From assembly GCF_905171775.1 (NCBI RefSeq), contig NC_053499.1, positions 146,720,751 through 146,784,750 of the forward strand: a stretch of 64,000 nt of DNA, given 5' to 3'. The DNA is from Rana temporaria (taxonomy: Eukaryota > Chordata > Amphibia > Anura > Ranidae). The notes beneath the pieces are model-generated. The model made no database searches. It was not told the origin of the DNA and worked only from the letters and a program-made list of their open reading frames with translations. The position numbers and the translations under genes are program-made. The number at the start of each line of letters is the position of its first letter. Positions within the stretch are counted from its first letter, which is position 1. Positions 21,790 through 32,228 of the stretch are shown piece after piece.

Positions 21790-23530
21790 GTATATGGCAG
21801 AAAACTTTTATATAGCAGGAGGGTATGGGTACAAATAGTTCTAGACAATAGGAGGATATGGGCACAAATACTTCCAGACAACAGGAGGGTATGGGCACAA
21901 ATACTTCTAGACAACAGGAGGGTATGGGCACAAATACTTCTAGACAACAGGAGGGTATGGGCACAAATACTTCTAGACAACAGGAGGGTATGGGCACAAA
22001 TACTTCTAGACAACAGGAGGGTATGGGCACAAATACTTCTAGACAACAGGAGGGTATGGGCACAAATACTTCTAGACAACAGAAGGGTATAGCCAAAAAT
22101 ACTTCTAGACAACATGAGGGTATGGGCACAAATACTTCTACACAATAGGAGTTTGGGCAAAAATACTTCTACACAACATGAGGGTATGGGATATGGACAA
22201 AAAGCTACTAAACATAAGCATGTATATGGCAGAAAACTCTTCTAGACAACAGGAGGGTATGGGTACAAATACTTCTAGACAACAGAAGGGTATAGGCAAA
22301 AATACTTCTAGACAACAGTAGGGTATGGGCACAAATACTTCTAGACAACAGAAGGGTATAGCCAAAAATACTTCTAGACAACAGGAGGGTATAGCCAAAA
22401 ATACTTCTAGACAACAGGAGGGTATGGGCACAAACACTTCTAGACAACAGGAGGGTATGGGCACAAATACTTCTAGACAACAGAAGGGTATAGCCAAAAA
22501 TACTTCTAGACAACATGGGGGTATGGGCACAAATACTTCTAGACAACAGGAGGGTATGGACACAAATACTTCTAGACAACAGGAGGGTATGGGCACAAAC
22601 ACTTCTAGACAACAGGAGGGTATGGGCACAAATACTTCTAGACAACAGAAGGGTATAGCCAAAAATACTTCTAGACAACATGAGGGTATGGGCACAAATA
22701 CTTCTCGACAACAGGAGGGTATGGGCACAAATACTTCTAGACAACAGGAGGGTATGGGCACAAATTCTTCTAGACAACAGAAGGGTATGGGCACAAATAC
22801 TTCTACACAATAGGAGTTTGGTCAAAAATACTTCTACACAACATGAGGGTATGGGATATGGACAAAAAGCTACTAAACATAAGCATGTATATGGCAGAAA
22901 ACTCTTCTAGACAACAGGAGGGTATGGGATCAAATACTTCTAGACAATAGGAGGGTATGGGCGCAAATACTTCTAGACAATAGGAGCGTATGGGCACAAA
23001 TACGTCTACACAACAGGAGGGTATGGGATTAAATACTCCTAGACAACAGGAGGGTATGGGCACAAATACTTCTGCATAACAGATAGGTATAGGATCAAAT
23101 ATTTCTAGACAACAGGAGGGTATGGGCACAAATACTTCTGGATAACAGATGGGGATGGGCACAAATACTTCTAGACAACAGGAGGAAATGGGCACAAATA
23201 TGTCTAGACAACAGTAGGGTATGGGCACAAATACTTCTAGACAACAGGAAGGTATGGGCATAAATACTTCTAGACAACTGGAGGGTATGGGCACACATAC
23301 TTCTAGACATTTGGAGGGTATGGGCACAAATACTTCTAGACAACAGGGGGGTATGGGAACAAATACTTCCAGACAATAGGAAGGGTAGGGGGACAAATAT
23401 TTTTACGCAACCGGGGGGTATGAACTGAAATACCTCTACACAACAGGAGAGTATGGACTGAAGTACTGAGTATGGGCACAAATACATCTACGGATCAGAA
23501 GGGTATGGACACAGATATTTATAGACAACA
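21790..23530. repeat. 33-bp satellite with higher-order units
   Basis: The basic unit is 33 bp, made of CTTCTAGACAACAGGAGGGT plus ATGGGCACAAATA. Because 33 is a multiple of three, all frames remain open for long distances on both strands. This explains the large ORFs at 22138-22794, 22208-22825 and 22325-22813. A non-unit segment with GATATGGACAAAAAGCTACT and CATGTATATGGCAGAAAACT recurs at about 21757, 22190 and 22855, giving a higher-order structure. Unit similarity is highest at 21860-22080 and falls right of 23000. Confidence 0.93.
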
Positions 23531-23836
23531 GGAGGACAAGACAACAACCTACACGGCGGGCGCAGGCGCCGTATAGCGCCGACTCGCAGCTCGGCTATTT
23601 ACGGAAATCTGGTGCCGCGCCTTGTGCGACATGGGAACTGTTTCACCAGACGTCAATCATCTAACCCAGGGATAGGAACGCCCAGTCCCGCAGCAATCAG
23701 AACCCGGAAGCCGGGGAGAAAATCACAATATAACGGTATGTACGGCGATAAAAAAAAAACACCTGCATACTGTAAATGTTGTTAGTATCCTGGATGTAAT
23801 GTTAGAAAATTGTTTTTAGGGTGAATCCCCGCTTTA
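23531..23836. other. Unassigned stretch with a probable MITE right end
   Basis: About 300 bp. The end GGTGAATCCCCGCTTTAAG resembles the right terminus of TTAA-flanked MITEs such as 49738-51064, but the left end is not recognisable. There is no gene. Confidence 0.3.
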
Positions 23837-23989
23837 AGTCTAAGCAGCAGCCACAACTAAATAGTGCTCACACACTGATAACAATTTGAAAGAGGGGGTG
23901 TAATGGCGCTTGCTGATAGTTAAAAAATTAATAATATAATAAAAATTAAATAAAACTGACAATTCCTGCAAGTCAGATACTGTGTTCCA

Positions 23990-24335
23990 TTCCAAAGTGT
24001 AATAAATAAAAATAATAAGCGTGTGTATACTTACCTCCCCATGGAAACCCGCGCATGCTCGAAATGACTTTGACGCATGCGCGGTAGCTTCCAAGGAATA
24101 GTTAGGGTGAAGCAAGATGGCGGCGACGGCATCGAATGTGAGGAGCGCATGCTCGTCGTTCTCGATGACGTCACTGCGTTCGTGCCATTCAAAAGAACGG
24201 CGGTTCTTTTGAATGGAGTGTCTATACACTCGGCCCGGCAAGAGAATCTTGCCAAGAATCTCGTCAGGAAAAACTACGTTTTTTTCCTGACGAGATTCTG
24301 GGCCGTGCGTGTGTACAGGGCTTCAGACTGACAGC
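23990..24335. mobile_element. Hairpin-rich MITE
   Basis: The stretch contains several inverted pairs. GCATGCTCGAAATGACTTTG and GCGCATGC words lie around 24050-24080. A stem TCTCGTCAGGAAAAA / TTTTTCCTGACGAGA lies at about 24259-24296, and CATTCAAAAGAACGGCGGTT is followed by its near-complement (24186-24216). The right end GTGTGTACAGGGCTTCAGAC resembles the ends of other small MITEs here. Boundaries are uncertain. Confidence 0.45.
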
Positions 24336-24348
24336 ATAATAAGCCCAA

Positions 24349-25088
24349 GGGCCAGATTCTCAGTCAGCGGCGTATCTTTGCCCGGGCTTTAAGTATCCGA
24401 TTTACGTTACGCCTCCGCAACTTAGACGGGCAAGTGCTGTATTCTCAAAGCACTTGCTCCAAGTTGCGGAGGCGGCGTAGCGTAAAACGTCCTGCGTAAG
24501 CCTGCCTAATTCAAATTTGGATCAGGGGGGCGTGTTTTATGTAAAACTACTGTGACCCGACGTGATTGACGTTTTTGCGGAACGGCGCATACGCCTTCCG
24601 TGGAATTTCCCAGTGTGCATTGCTCCAAAGTACGCCGCAAGGACGTCATTGGTTTCGACGTGAACGTAAATGACGTCCAGCCCCATTCACGGACGACTTA
24701 CGCAAACGACGTAACTTTTTCAAATTTCGACGCGGGAACGACGGCCATACTTAACATTGGTACGCCGCACTTATGCCTCATATAGCAGGGGCAACTATAC
24801 GCCGGGAAAAGCCTAACGTAAACGTCGTAACTTTACTGCGTCGGCCGTGCGTACGTTCGGGAATTCGCGTATCTAGCTAATTTGCATACTCAACGCGGAA
24901 TTCGAATTCGTCAAAAAAAAAATGCAGTTAAGATCCGACGGCGTAAGAGACTTACGCCTGTCGGATCTAATGGATATCTATGCGTAACTGATTCTAAGAA
25001 TCAGGCGCATAGATACGACCGGTCGGATTAGGACTTACAACGGCGTACATGGCGCTGCGCCGTCGTAAGTCCTTTCAGAATCTGGCCC
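24349..25088. mobile_element. CpG-rich MITE, GGGCCAGATTC family, copy 4
   Basis: The ends GGGCCAGATTCTCAG and TTTCAGAATCTGGCCC are inverted, with a 3-bp CAA duplication (24346-24348 and 25089-25091). The interior carries the family core AATGACGTCCAGCCCCATTC, GACGCGGGAACGACGGCCAT and the palindrome AGATCCGACGGCGTAAGAGA / CTTACGCCTGTCGGATC. The element is 740 bp long with no ORF of note. Confidence 0.92.
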
Positions 25089-25139
25089 CAAATGTTTTTT
25101 TATAAAGTAGCCAATGTACGGCGTATTGGTGGTCCTCTT

Positions 25140-25350
25140 AAGCCCCCATTCACACCTAGGCGTTTTTACCCGGACCTTTTTTTCAGGCGGCTTTCGGCGT
25201 TCGGCAAGGAGATGGGAAGCATCTCCATAGAGGGGGTCAATCTGGGGCACATCTAGGCGGACAATACCGGCGTTTTGTCGCCGCAAATCGCGGTACAAAA
25301 CGCCGCTATTTGTACCGCGAATTTGTCTGCCTAGGTGTCAATGGAGCCTT
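25140..25350. mobile_element. Short MITE with CACCTAGGC inverted ends
   Basis: The left end CCCCATTCACACCTAGGCG and the right end TGCCTAGGTGTCAATGGAG are inverted copies. A central stem pairs GCGGTACAAAACGCCG with GGCGTTTTGTCGCCGC and TTTGTACCGCG. It has no coding capacity, and no target duplication is certain. Confidence 0.55.
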
Positions 25351-25810
25351 ATAAATAAGCGTCTAAGAATTTTTGAAGCACCTAGAAAACACCTGATGGA
25401 CAGAGGCACTTGTCAAAGTGCTAACCAAGCTGTCTCTGCATTCAGCGATATCTGATATATCAACGGGGATTGCGCAAAGCTACTTTAACTCGATGAAAAT
25501 GGGATTGCAGAAAATCCCCATTCAGCCTAATCCACTGATTTGTGGAAATACACATGTTTTGGTCTGATCTGACAACTGCGGATTATCCAGCGAGAGCCGG
25601 CGTAAAACTGCGCTTCTGTAAACTTCTATGTAAAAAAGCAGCTAATCCCATTCATAAATACAGAGATAAACATCACCGATCCAACGTTCCCAAAGTCAAT
25701 GGGCAGTTAGGAGCGCATTAGAGGCAGTCTCAGCATTCTTTAGCAGAATATTGGACAAGAAACGCACAATGGAAATTCCCAGAGCAGGAACTCAATATCA
25801 TAGATATCAA
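25351..25810. other. Intergenic stretch without recognised features
   Basis: About 460 bp in which I see no gene and no element that I can name. Confidence 0.4.
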
Positions 25811-26652
25811 GGGGCAAGATTCACGTACATCGGCGCATATTTGCGTCGGGCGTAGTGTATCTAAGATACACTACGCCGCCGTAACTTACTTTTTTTTTTT
25901 GGAATCCACAAAGAATTTGCGCCGTAAGTTACGGCGGCGTAGTGTATCTTTGGCGGCGTAAGGGCGCGGAATTCAAATGGATGTGATGGGGGCGTGTTTT
26001 ATGTAAATACGTCGTGACCCGACGTAAAAAACGTTTTTTTTTAACGGCGCATGCGCCGTCCGTGGGGGTATCCCAGTGCGCAAACCGGAACAAGCCAATG
26101 CTTCCGACGGTGACGTCATTCTACGCAAATCCCTATTCGTGAACGACTTACGCAAACGACATAAAAAATTCAAAGTTTGACGCGGGAACGACGGCCATAC
26201 TTAACATTGAGTACGCCTCATAATAGCAGGGGTAACTATACGCCGGAAAAAGCCGAACGCAAACGACGTAAAAAAATGCGCCTTGTTTTTGCTATTGTTC
26301 TGAAGTTTTCTTTTTGTATTGTCTCCTCTGTGACTCGGGGGTTACCCTGTGTCTAATAAATTTGTTATTTGAAAGAAAAAAAAAAATGCGCCGGCCGGAC
26401 GTACGTTCGTGGATCGCCGTAACTAGCTAACTTGCATACTCAACGCGGAATTCGACGGAAACGCCACCTAGCGGCCGGCGGGAAAATGCATCTACGATCC
26501 GACGGCGTACTAAGACGTACGCCTGTCGGATCGATCCGAGATGCAGTCGTATCTTGTTTTGTAGATGCAAAACAAAGATACAACGCAGGAAATTTTAAAT
26601 TACGCGGCGTATCAATAGATACGCCAGCGTAATTCTTTTGTGGATCTGCCCC
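25811..26652. mobile_element. CpG-rich MITE, GGGCCAGATTC family, copy 5
   Basis: The ends GGGGCAAGATTCACGTACAT and TTTTGTGGATCTGCCCC match copy 2 very closely throughout. No clear 3-bp duplication is visible (CAA left, TAT right). The element is longer than copy 2 because of a ~97-bp poly(A)-ended insertion at 26283-26379. Confidence 0.88.
26283..26379 (+). mobile_element. Short retroposed transcript 3' end inside a MITE
   Basis: Compared with copy 2 of the same MITE, this copy has ~97 extra bases. The insert begins TTGTTTTTGCTATTGTTCTG, contains a polyadenylation signal AATAAA at 26355-26360, and ends in an A run about 15 nt later. It is flanked by a direct repeat AAAAAAATGCGCC (26270-26282 and 26380-26392). 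This is the structure of a 5'-truncated LINE-mobilised RNA 3' end. The source transcript is not recognised. Confidence 0.8.
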
Positions 26653-27003
26653 TATGTATTTATGATGATTTTTTTTTTTTTTTGCATTTATTTTATCATA
26701 TATTATTACAATTTTAATTTTATTGATTTTTTTCATTTCAGCAGAAAATCGCACAAAAACGTGCAAATGGTGCGCTTCCATGTTTTCTATTGGAATAAAT
26801 ATGCGCCAAAAACATGCAAATTTGCCCAATTTGAGCTGCAAAAAAAAAGCTCCAGAACTTTTTTGAGCTTCAGGCGTTTGGCGTCAGGCGACTTGGAGTG
26901 GAGATGTGAACCAACTCCATAGAGAATCATTGATTTTTTTCTTCTCCGGCGTTTTGGATCTTCGAGCTTCCAACTACAAAGCGCTGAGGTGTGAATGAGG
27001 CCT
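26653..27003. mobile_element. Partial MITE with TGAATGAGGCC right end
   Basis: After an AT-rich stretch with a T run (about 26668-26683), the words AAACGTGCAAATGGTGCGC, TTTCTATTGGAATAAATATG and AAAACATGCAAATTTG resemble an internal inverted repeat. The right end GGTGTGAATGAGGCCTTAG resembles the ends of 42361-42780. The left boundary is unclear. Confidence 0.4.
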
Positions 27004-27029
27004 TAGTGGCAGTTACTGTTAGTGTCAGT

Positions 27030-27734
27030 GGGGTAGATTCAGAGAGCAATTACGCCGGCGTATCCATAGATACGCCGCGTAATTGCTAAGTAGCGCCGGC
27101 GTATCTTCTTTCTGTATTCAGAAAGCTAGATACGCCGACTTTAGCCTAAGATACGACTGGCGTAAGTCTCTTACGCCGTCGTATCTTAGGGTGCATTCTG
27201 ACGCTGGCCGCTAGGTGGCGCTCCCATAGATGTCAGCGTAGAGTATGCAAATTACATACTTACGCCGATTCACGAACGTACGTGCGCCCGGCGGTAGTTT
27301 TTTACGTCGTTTGCGTACGCCGTTTTCGTCGTAAGGCTGCTCCTGCTATTAGGAGGCGCAGCCAATGTTAAGTATGGACGTCGTTCCCGCGTCACGATTT
27401 GAAAATTTTACGTTGTTTGCGTAAGTTGTCCGTGAATGGCCCTGGACGCCATTTACGTTCACGTCGATACCAATGACGTCCTTTGCGACGTCAATTACCG
27501 CAATGCACGTCGGGAAATTTTAGGGGCGGCGCCTAATTTAAATGATCCACGCCCCCCTACGGGATCATTTGAATTACGCGCGCTTACGCCGACCCCTTTT
27601 ACGCTACGCCGCCGCAACTTTACAGGCAAGTGCTTTGTGAATCAAGCACTTGCCCGTAAAACTTGCGGAGGCGTAAAGTAAATGTCATTCGTTACGCCGC
27701 CGCAGTTTTGCGCGCCCCTTCCTGAATCCACCCC
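27030..27734. mobile_element. CpG-rich MITE, GGGCCAGATTC family, copy 6
   Basis: The ends are GGGGTAGATTCAGAGAGC and CTTCCTGAATCCACCCC, with a 3-bp AGT duplication (27027-27029 and 27735-27737). The core includes AATGTTAAGTATGGACGTCG, TTGCGTAAGTTGTCCGTGAA and ATGACGTCCTTTGCGACGTC. The orientation is opposite to copy 4. Confidence 0.92.
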
Positions 27735-27854
27735 AGTGTTAGTAAATTGCAGTTAGTGTCAGTGTTAGTGGCAGTGTTAGTGGCAGTATTAGTGGCAGTC
27801 AGTAGCAGTGTTAGTGGCAGTTAGTGCTAGTGGCAGTGATAGTGGTGGTGGCAG

Positions 27855-28123
27855 CAGTGCCGATCCTGACCTCCCTCCCTCGTCAGGAAGCGTGGGGGCG
27901 GGGGGGGGGGGTGTTCTGCTATCGGAAATGACATCTTACATTAAAGTGAGAAGTGGGGGGTGCTATCTTCTTACCTCTTCTCCCATGCAGCCAGCGAGTT
28001 GAGAAGCAGGGGCCAAAAATGACTTCTCAACAGGCAGGGTATTTAGTAATTTGGGGGACCCTCTGCAGCTTTGCGGGGCCCTAAGCGGCTTGCATAGTGA
28101 GCCTATAGGGCGGATCGGCCCTG
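27855..28123. mobile_element. hAT MITE, CAGTGCCGATCC family, copy 1
   Basis: The ends are CAGTGCCGATCC and GGATCGGCCCTG, flanked by a perfect 8-bp duplication GGTGGCAG (27847-27854 and 28124-28131), the hAT signature. The interior words CCATGCAGCCAGCGAGTTGA and GGGGCCCTAAGCGGCTTGCA are shared with the copy at 43583-43926. It has no transposase. Confidence 0.92.
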
Positions 28124-28161
28124 GGTGGCAGTTAGTGTTAGTGGCAGTTATTCCACATTAA

Positions 28162-29149
28162 CCACTTAAGGACCGGACCAATATGCTGCTAAATGACCCA
28201 AGGGGTTTTTACAATTCGGCACTGCGTCGCTTTAACAGACAATTGCGCGGTCGTGCGATGTGGCTCCCAAACAAAATTGGCGTTCTTTTTTCCCCACAAA
28301 TAGAGCTTTCTTTTGGTGGTATTTGATCACCTCTGGTTTTTATTTTTTGCGCTATAAACAAAAATATTAGCGACAATTTTGAAAAAAATGCAATATTTTT
28401 TACTTTTTGCTATAATAAATATCCCCCAAAAACATATATAATTTTTTTTATTCCTCAGTTTAGGCCGATACGTATTCTTCTACCTATTTTTGGGGAAAAA
28501 AATCGCAATAAGCGTTTATCGATTGGTTTGCGCAAAATTTATAGCGTTTACAAAATAGGGGATAGTTTTATTATTATTTTTTTTTTTTTACTACTAATGG
28601 CGGCGATCAGCGATTTTTTTCGTGACTGCGACATTATGGCGGACACTTCGGACAATTTTAACACATTTTTGGGACCATTGTCATTTTCACAGCAAAAAAT
28701 GCATTTAAATTGCATTGTTTATTGTGAAAATGACAGTTGCAGTTTGGGAGTTTACCACAGGGGGCGCTGTAGGAGTTCAGCTTCACCTAGTGTGTGTTTA
28801 CAACTGTAGGGGGGTGTGGCTGTAGGTCTGACGTCATCGATCGTGTCTCCCTTATGAAAGGGATCACTCGATCGATGCGCCGCCACAGTGAAGCACGGGG
28901 AAGCCATGTTTACATACAACTCTCCCCGTTCTTCAGCTCTGGGGAGCGATCGCGAGGGGGCGGCTAGAAACGAATAGCCGCGCCGTCGTCCCGGATCGCT
29001 CCCCGTGGGTTTCCGACCGCCGGATGTAGCGGGGGGGGGGTCCCGATCGGACCCCCGACCCACGTCTAGGCAGGGACGTACAGGTACGCCAATGTGCCTG
29101 TCCGTGCCATTCTGCCGACGTATATGTACATGCGGCGGTCCGGAAGTGG
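28162..29149. mobile_element. TTAA-flanked MITE, CCACTTAAGGACC family, copy 1
   Basis: The ends CCACTTAAGGACCGGACC and GGTCCGGAAGTGG are inverted and flanked by TTAA (28158-28161 and 29150-29153), as for piggyBac-type elements. The AT-rich part has the hairpin-like core GCGCTATAAACAAAAATATT and TAGCGACAATTTTGAAAAAA. The right part is GC-rich with GGGGAGCGATCGCGAGGGGG. It is 988 bp and lacks a transposase. The copy at 59374-60341 is in the opposite orientation. Confidence 0.88.
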
Positions 29150-29154
29150 TTAAA

Positions 29155-29379
29155 AATTATGCTATCAAAATTCATGTTTGCTGTAAATTGCCTCCAGCAG
29201 TGCCCATGTTTCTTCTTGCTGGAATCTCCCATTTTGTTGAAACCCAGAGCCCCTGAACAGCAGTAAATCATAAAGCAGAACTAAACCCATCGATTTACTG
29301 GTTTCAAACCGCTGGAAATGCAAACTGTCACTTTAAGAGCGCCAATGACAGGTCCTCTTTGCTTTCCCCTTTACTGTCA
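29155..29379. other. Upstream flank of the ZCCHC14 CpG island
   Basis: About 225 bp with ordinary composition between a MITE and the CpG island. No feature is recognised. Confidence 0.4.
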
Positions 29380-29860
29380 CGTGACTGGCCAATCAGGCTC
29401 CTTTCCTCCTCCCGGGGACCCGCCCACAGGACCGCCACTCAAGGGAGGAGGCTTCGGCCACGCCTCCTTGCTTCTCCCGCTGATTGACAGGCACACGCCA
29501 GCGCTGGCGCCGGGAGATTGACAGGGCCGGCAGCCAACGGCAGGCGCGTCCTGCGCGCAGGGGGCGGGACGGCGAGCGCGGCCGGCCAATGGCGCGCAGG
29601 GAGGAGGGCGGGACCTGGTGCCAGCGCGAGGCGTTCGCTGGTAACGGTTCCCGAAGAGAGCAGAAAACGGAGAGGCGGCGGACGGATCCTTCCCGGTGTG
29701 TACCGGCCTGTGCATGGGGGGTGTGTGTGTGTGTGAGCGGGAGGGGGCGGGGTCCTGGGAGTGCCCTGCCCGCCCAAGGCATGCTGGTAGTTGTTGTTAA
29801 CCCTTTGCTCTCCTCTGGGCCACATAGGGTGACCGCTGTCACCGGCGACCGGTCGGGGGT
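29380..29860 (+). promoter_or_regulatory. ZCCHC14: CpG island, probable ZCCHC14 promoter and 5' exon
   Basis: A GC- and CpG-rich block stands out from its surroundings. It contains CCAAT words at about 29388 (ACTGGCCAATCAGG) and 29586 (CGGCCAATGGCG), inverted CCAAT-like GATTGACAG words near 29480 and 29516, and GC boxes GGGGGCGGGACGG (about 29560) and GGGGGCGGGG (about 29743). The ZCCHC14 start codon is 4.3 kb downstream in an exon that appears to begin with a splice acceptor, so an untranslated first exon here is expected. Candidate donors are the GT words near 29696 and 29718. The assignment to ZCCHC14 is inference from position and strand. Confidence 0.55.
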
Positions 29861-30612
29861 TTAGTGCCTCAGCATGGCATGCTGGGAGTTGTAGTTCACC
29901 CTGCCCTTGTCGATGGGCCAAACCACACTGGGTGACTTCCATGGCTGCCAATCCAATGCGATTGTCCATGGCAACGACCGCTGAGGGCGGATCGCCACCG
30001 CCGTTGGCGATTTTCTCGCTGAGTAACCGTAATCGCTTCTGAGGTGTTAACAAGGTCATGCCGTACAGCTGGCCGCACATGCTGCAATCTGATTGGACGA
30101 TTGGGCCTGTTTAGGACGATTGGCGTAAAAGAAGAAAGATTGGCGACGCGATTTTACGGTGTGTGTGGCCGAGGACGCGGGCAGATCAGATTGTGACGGG
30201 GGATGGGAAGCCGATACGGGGGTCAGATTGGGTCACAATAACACGTCTTCGAGGTTTTACATTTATTACTATTTATGTTTCTGGTGTAGTGTCCCCCATG
30301 GGAGGATTTTCCTCTCTTCCTGTTCTGGTGACAACTGTAACCTGTTGGGTTTCCCATCACTTCCTGTCTCAGTGACATCGGAGGGGAGGAGTCTCCCCAG
30401 CTGACTGTCATCGGATACATTGTAACCTTTTCTTCTGTAGATACTTTGGAATGTTCTGTCATTGGATACATTGTATCTCTCTCACTCCACCAGTGTTTAT
30501 AAACAATCTGGCATGGCTGAGCTGAGATCTGATTGGCTGGGAGGGTACGATCTGCATACTATTGTGTAGTATTATTGGATCCGATCATGTGATCTGTTAT
30601 ATGGCTGTAGCC
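29861..30612. other. ZCCHC14 5' region with a dispersed repeat
   Basis: About 30285-30490 holds TCACTTCCTGTCTCAGTGAC and CATTGGATACATTGTA words related to the dispersed repeat at 31660-32010 and 49366-49690. The word GGCATGCTGGGAGTTGTAGTT near 29876 is a hAT-MITE-like fragment. No exon is supported. Confidence 0.35.
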
Positions 30613-30759
30613 CAGGGATCCTCAAACTACGGCCCTCCAGCTGTTGCGGAACTACACATCCCATGAGGCATTGTAACACACCGACATTCACAGACATGGC
30701 TAGGCATGATGGGAATTGTAGTTCCTGAATAAATGGAGGGTTGTAGTTTGTAGGCCCTG
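30613..30759. mobile_element. hAT MITE, CAGGGATCCTCAAACTACGG family
   Basis: It starts with CAGGGATCCTCAAACTACGG and ends in GTTTGTAGGCCCTG. The interior words CTCCAGCTGTTG and ATGATGGGAATTGTAGTTCC are shared with 43058-43205 and 38239-38376. The 8-bp flanks do not match, so it is old or rearranged. Confidence 0.75.
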
Positions 30760-31440
30760 GAGACCTGCAGTCTCTGACCATCTCCTGTAGTATGTCTGCA
30801 GTCTCTGACCATCTCTTGTGGCATGTCTGAAGTCTCTGACCGTCTCCTGTAGTATGTCTGCAGTCTCTGACCATCTCCTGTAGTATGTCTGCAGTCTCTG
30901 ACCATCTCCTGTAGTATGTCTGCAGTCTCTGACCATCTCCTGTAGTATGTCTGCAGTCTCTGACCATCTCCTGTAGTATGTCTGCAGTCTCTGACCATCT
31001 CCTGTAGTATGTCTGCAGTCTCTGACCATCTCCTGTAGTATGTCTGCAGTCTCTGACCATCTCCTGTAGTATGTCTGCAGTCTCTGACCATCTCCTGTAG
31101 TATGTCTGCAGTCTCTGACCCTCTCCTGTACTATGTCTCCAGTCTCTGACCATCTCCTGTAGTATGTCTGCAGTCTCTGACCCTCTCCTGTAGTATGTCT
31201 GAAGTCTCTGACCGTCTCCTGTAGTATGTCTGCAGTCTCTGACCCTCTCCTGTATTATGTCTGCAGTCTCTGACCCTCTCCTGTATCTAAGAAAATGTCT
31301 TGGTGCTCATTTGGAACATACACAGTAGCAAGTGTTACCCCTGCTCCTCCTATTTTGCCGAACCTCTCCTGTATCATGTCTGCTGTCTCTGACCATCTCT
31401 TGTGGCATGTCTGCAGTCTCTGACCATCTCATGTAGTATG
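30760..31440. repeat. 31-bp minisatellite (GTCTCTGACCATCTCCTGTA)
   Basis: Near-identical 31-bp units of TCTGCAGTCTCTGACCATCT plus CCTGTAGTATG run from 30765 to about 31290, with a short spacer (31291-31365) and two more degenerate units after it. The minus-strand ORFs at 30572-31153 and 30627-31091 are the repeat translated. It lies in the probable first intron of ZCCHC14. Confidence 0.92.
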
Positions 31441-32010
31441 ACAGCTGTCAATGAGTGAAGTGACAGGTTTTCTTTTAAATTCAATCCTCCTCCTCCTATA
31501 GAAATCTTCACTGCGCTCCCACTATATGGAGATCCCATACTTCCCGGTATGAGGATCATGTGACCCGTCCCCCCCACCCCCCTTCCTGCCCGCTATCACA
31601 TGGGGAGGGGGCGTCAAATCAGCTCTGACTTTATTTTTTCTCCATTTTGAAAAGAGTAAGGGAGGGTTATAACCCCTGCCAGTTGATTGTTGCCCTCTGT
31701 GATCCATTGAGGAGATTTCCCTTCACTTCCTGTCTCATTGCCACAACAGAAAGTGAAAGGAAATCGCTCTCAAAGTGGTTGGTTGTCACCAGAATTAGTG
31801 TCCCCAATTGGAAGATTTCCCCTCTATTCCGGTGCTGGGGTACAACCCAAAATGTAGGCTTTTCTTTCACTCTATAACAGTAAATGTAACAAATCGAGAG
31901 CGTCAAATCTCCCTAATAGAGGCACAGACAGTAATAAAAACCCAACAAGGGTTCTAATCCCTCTCCACTCTTTCCACTATTAAAAGAAAACCTTTTGCCT
32001 TTAGTTATAC
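31441..32010. repeat. Dispersed repeat shared with 49366-49690
   Basis: Words in order (TTCACTTCCTGTCTCATTGC, GTTGTCACCAGAATTAGTGT, AGGCACAGACAGTAATAAAA, TCTAATCCCTCTCCACTCT) recur in the same order at 49366-49690 and in part at 30285-30490 and 33650-33750. Class and ends are unknown, and no ORF is present. Confidence 0.5.
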
Positions 32011-32017
32011 TTTAATC

Positions 32018-32170
32018 CAGGGGTCTCAAACTGGTGGCCCTCCAGCTGTTGGCGAAACTACAAGTCCCATGAAACATTGCAAGGCTGACAGTTACAAGCA
32101 TGACTGGCAGAGGCAGGGGCATGATGGGACTTTTTGCAAAAGCTAGTGGGCCGCCAGTTTGAGATGCCTG
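32018..32170. mobile_element. hAT MITE, CAGGGGTCTCAAACTGG end
   Basis: The left end CAGGGGTCTCAAACTGGTGG and the right end CCGCCAGTTTGAGATGCCTG are inverted. The 8-bp flanks CTTTAATC and CTTTAAAG match at six positions, consistent with an old target duplication. The core has CTCCAGCTGTTGG and CATGATGGGAC. Confidence 0.82.
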
Positions 32171-32228
32171 CTTTAAAGCTTGTGTGGAAAGATTAGACCC
32201 CCTGCCAGGTTATTATTGCCATCTGTAT

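Larger units (their letters stand above)
27004..28157. repeat. GTGGCAGTTAGTGTTA simple repeat broken by insertions
   Basis: Degenerate copies of a ~12-18-bp unit (AGTGTTAGTGGC, GTGGCAGTTAGTG) occur at 27004-27029, 27735-27854 and 28124-28152. They were one array, later split by the MITE at 27030-27734 and the hAT element at 27855-28123. Both target duplications (AGT and GGTGGCAG) are repeat words. Confidence 0.75.

Noticed and set aside
21858..22813. Regular 33-bp repeats that superficially resemble a CRISPR array
   Set aside because: Units are contiguous with no unique spacers, the context is a vertebrate genome, and the array is an ordinary satellite with higher-order copies.
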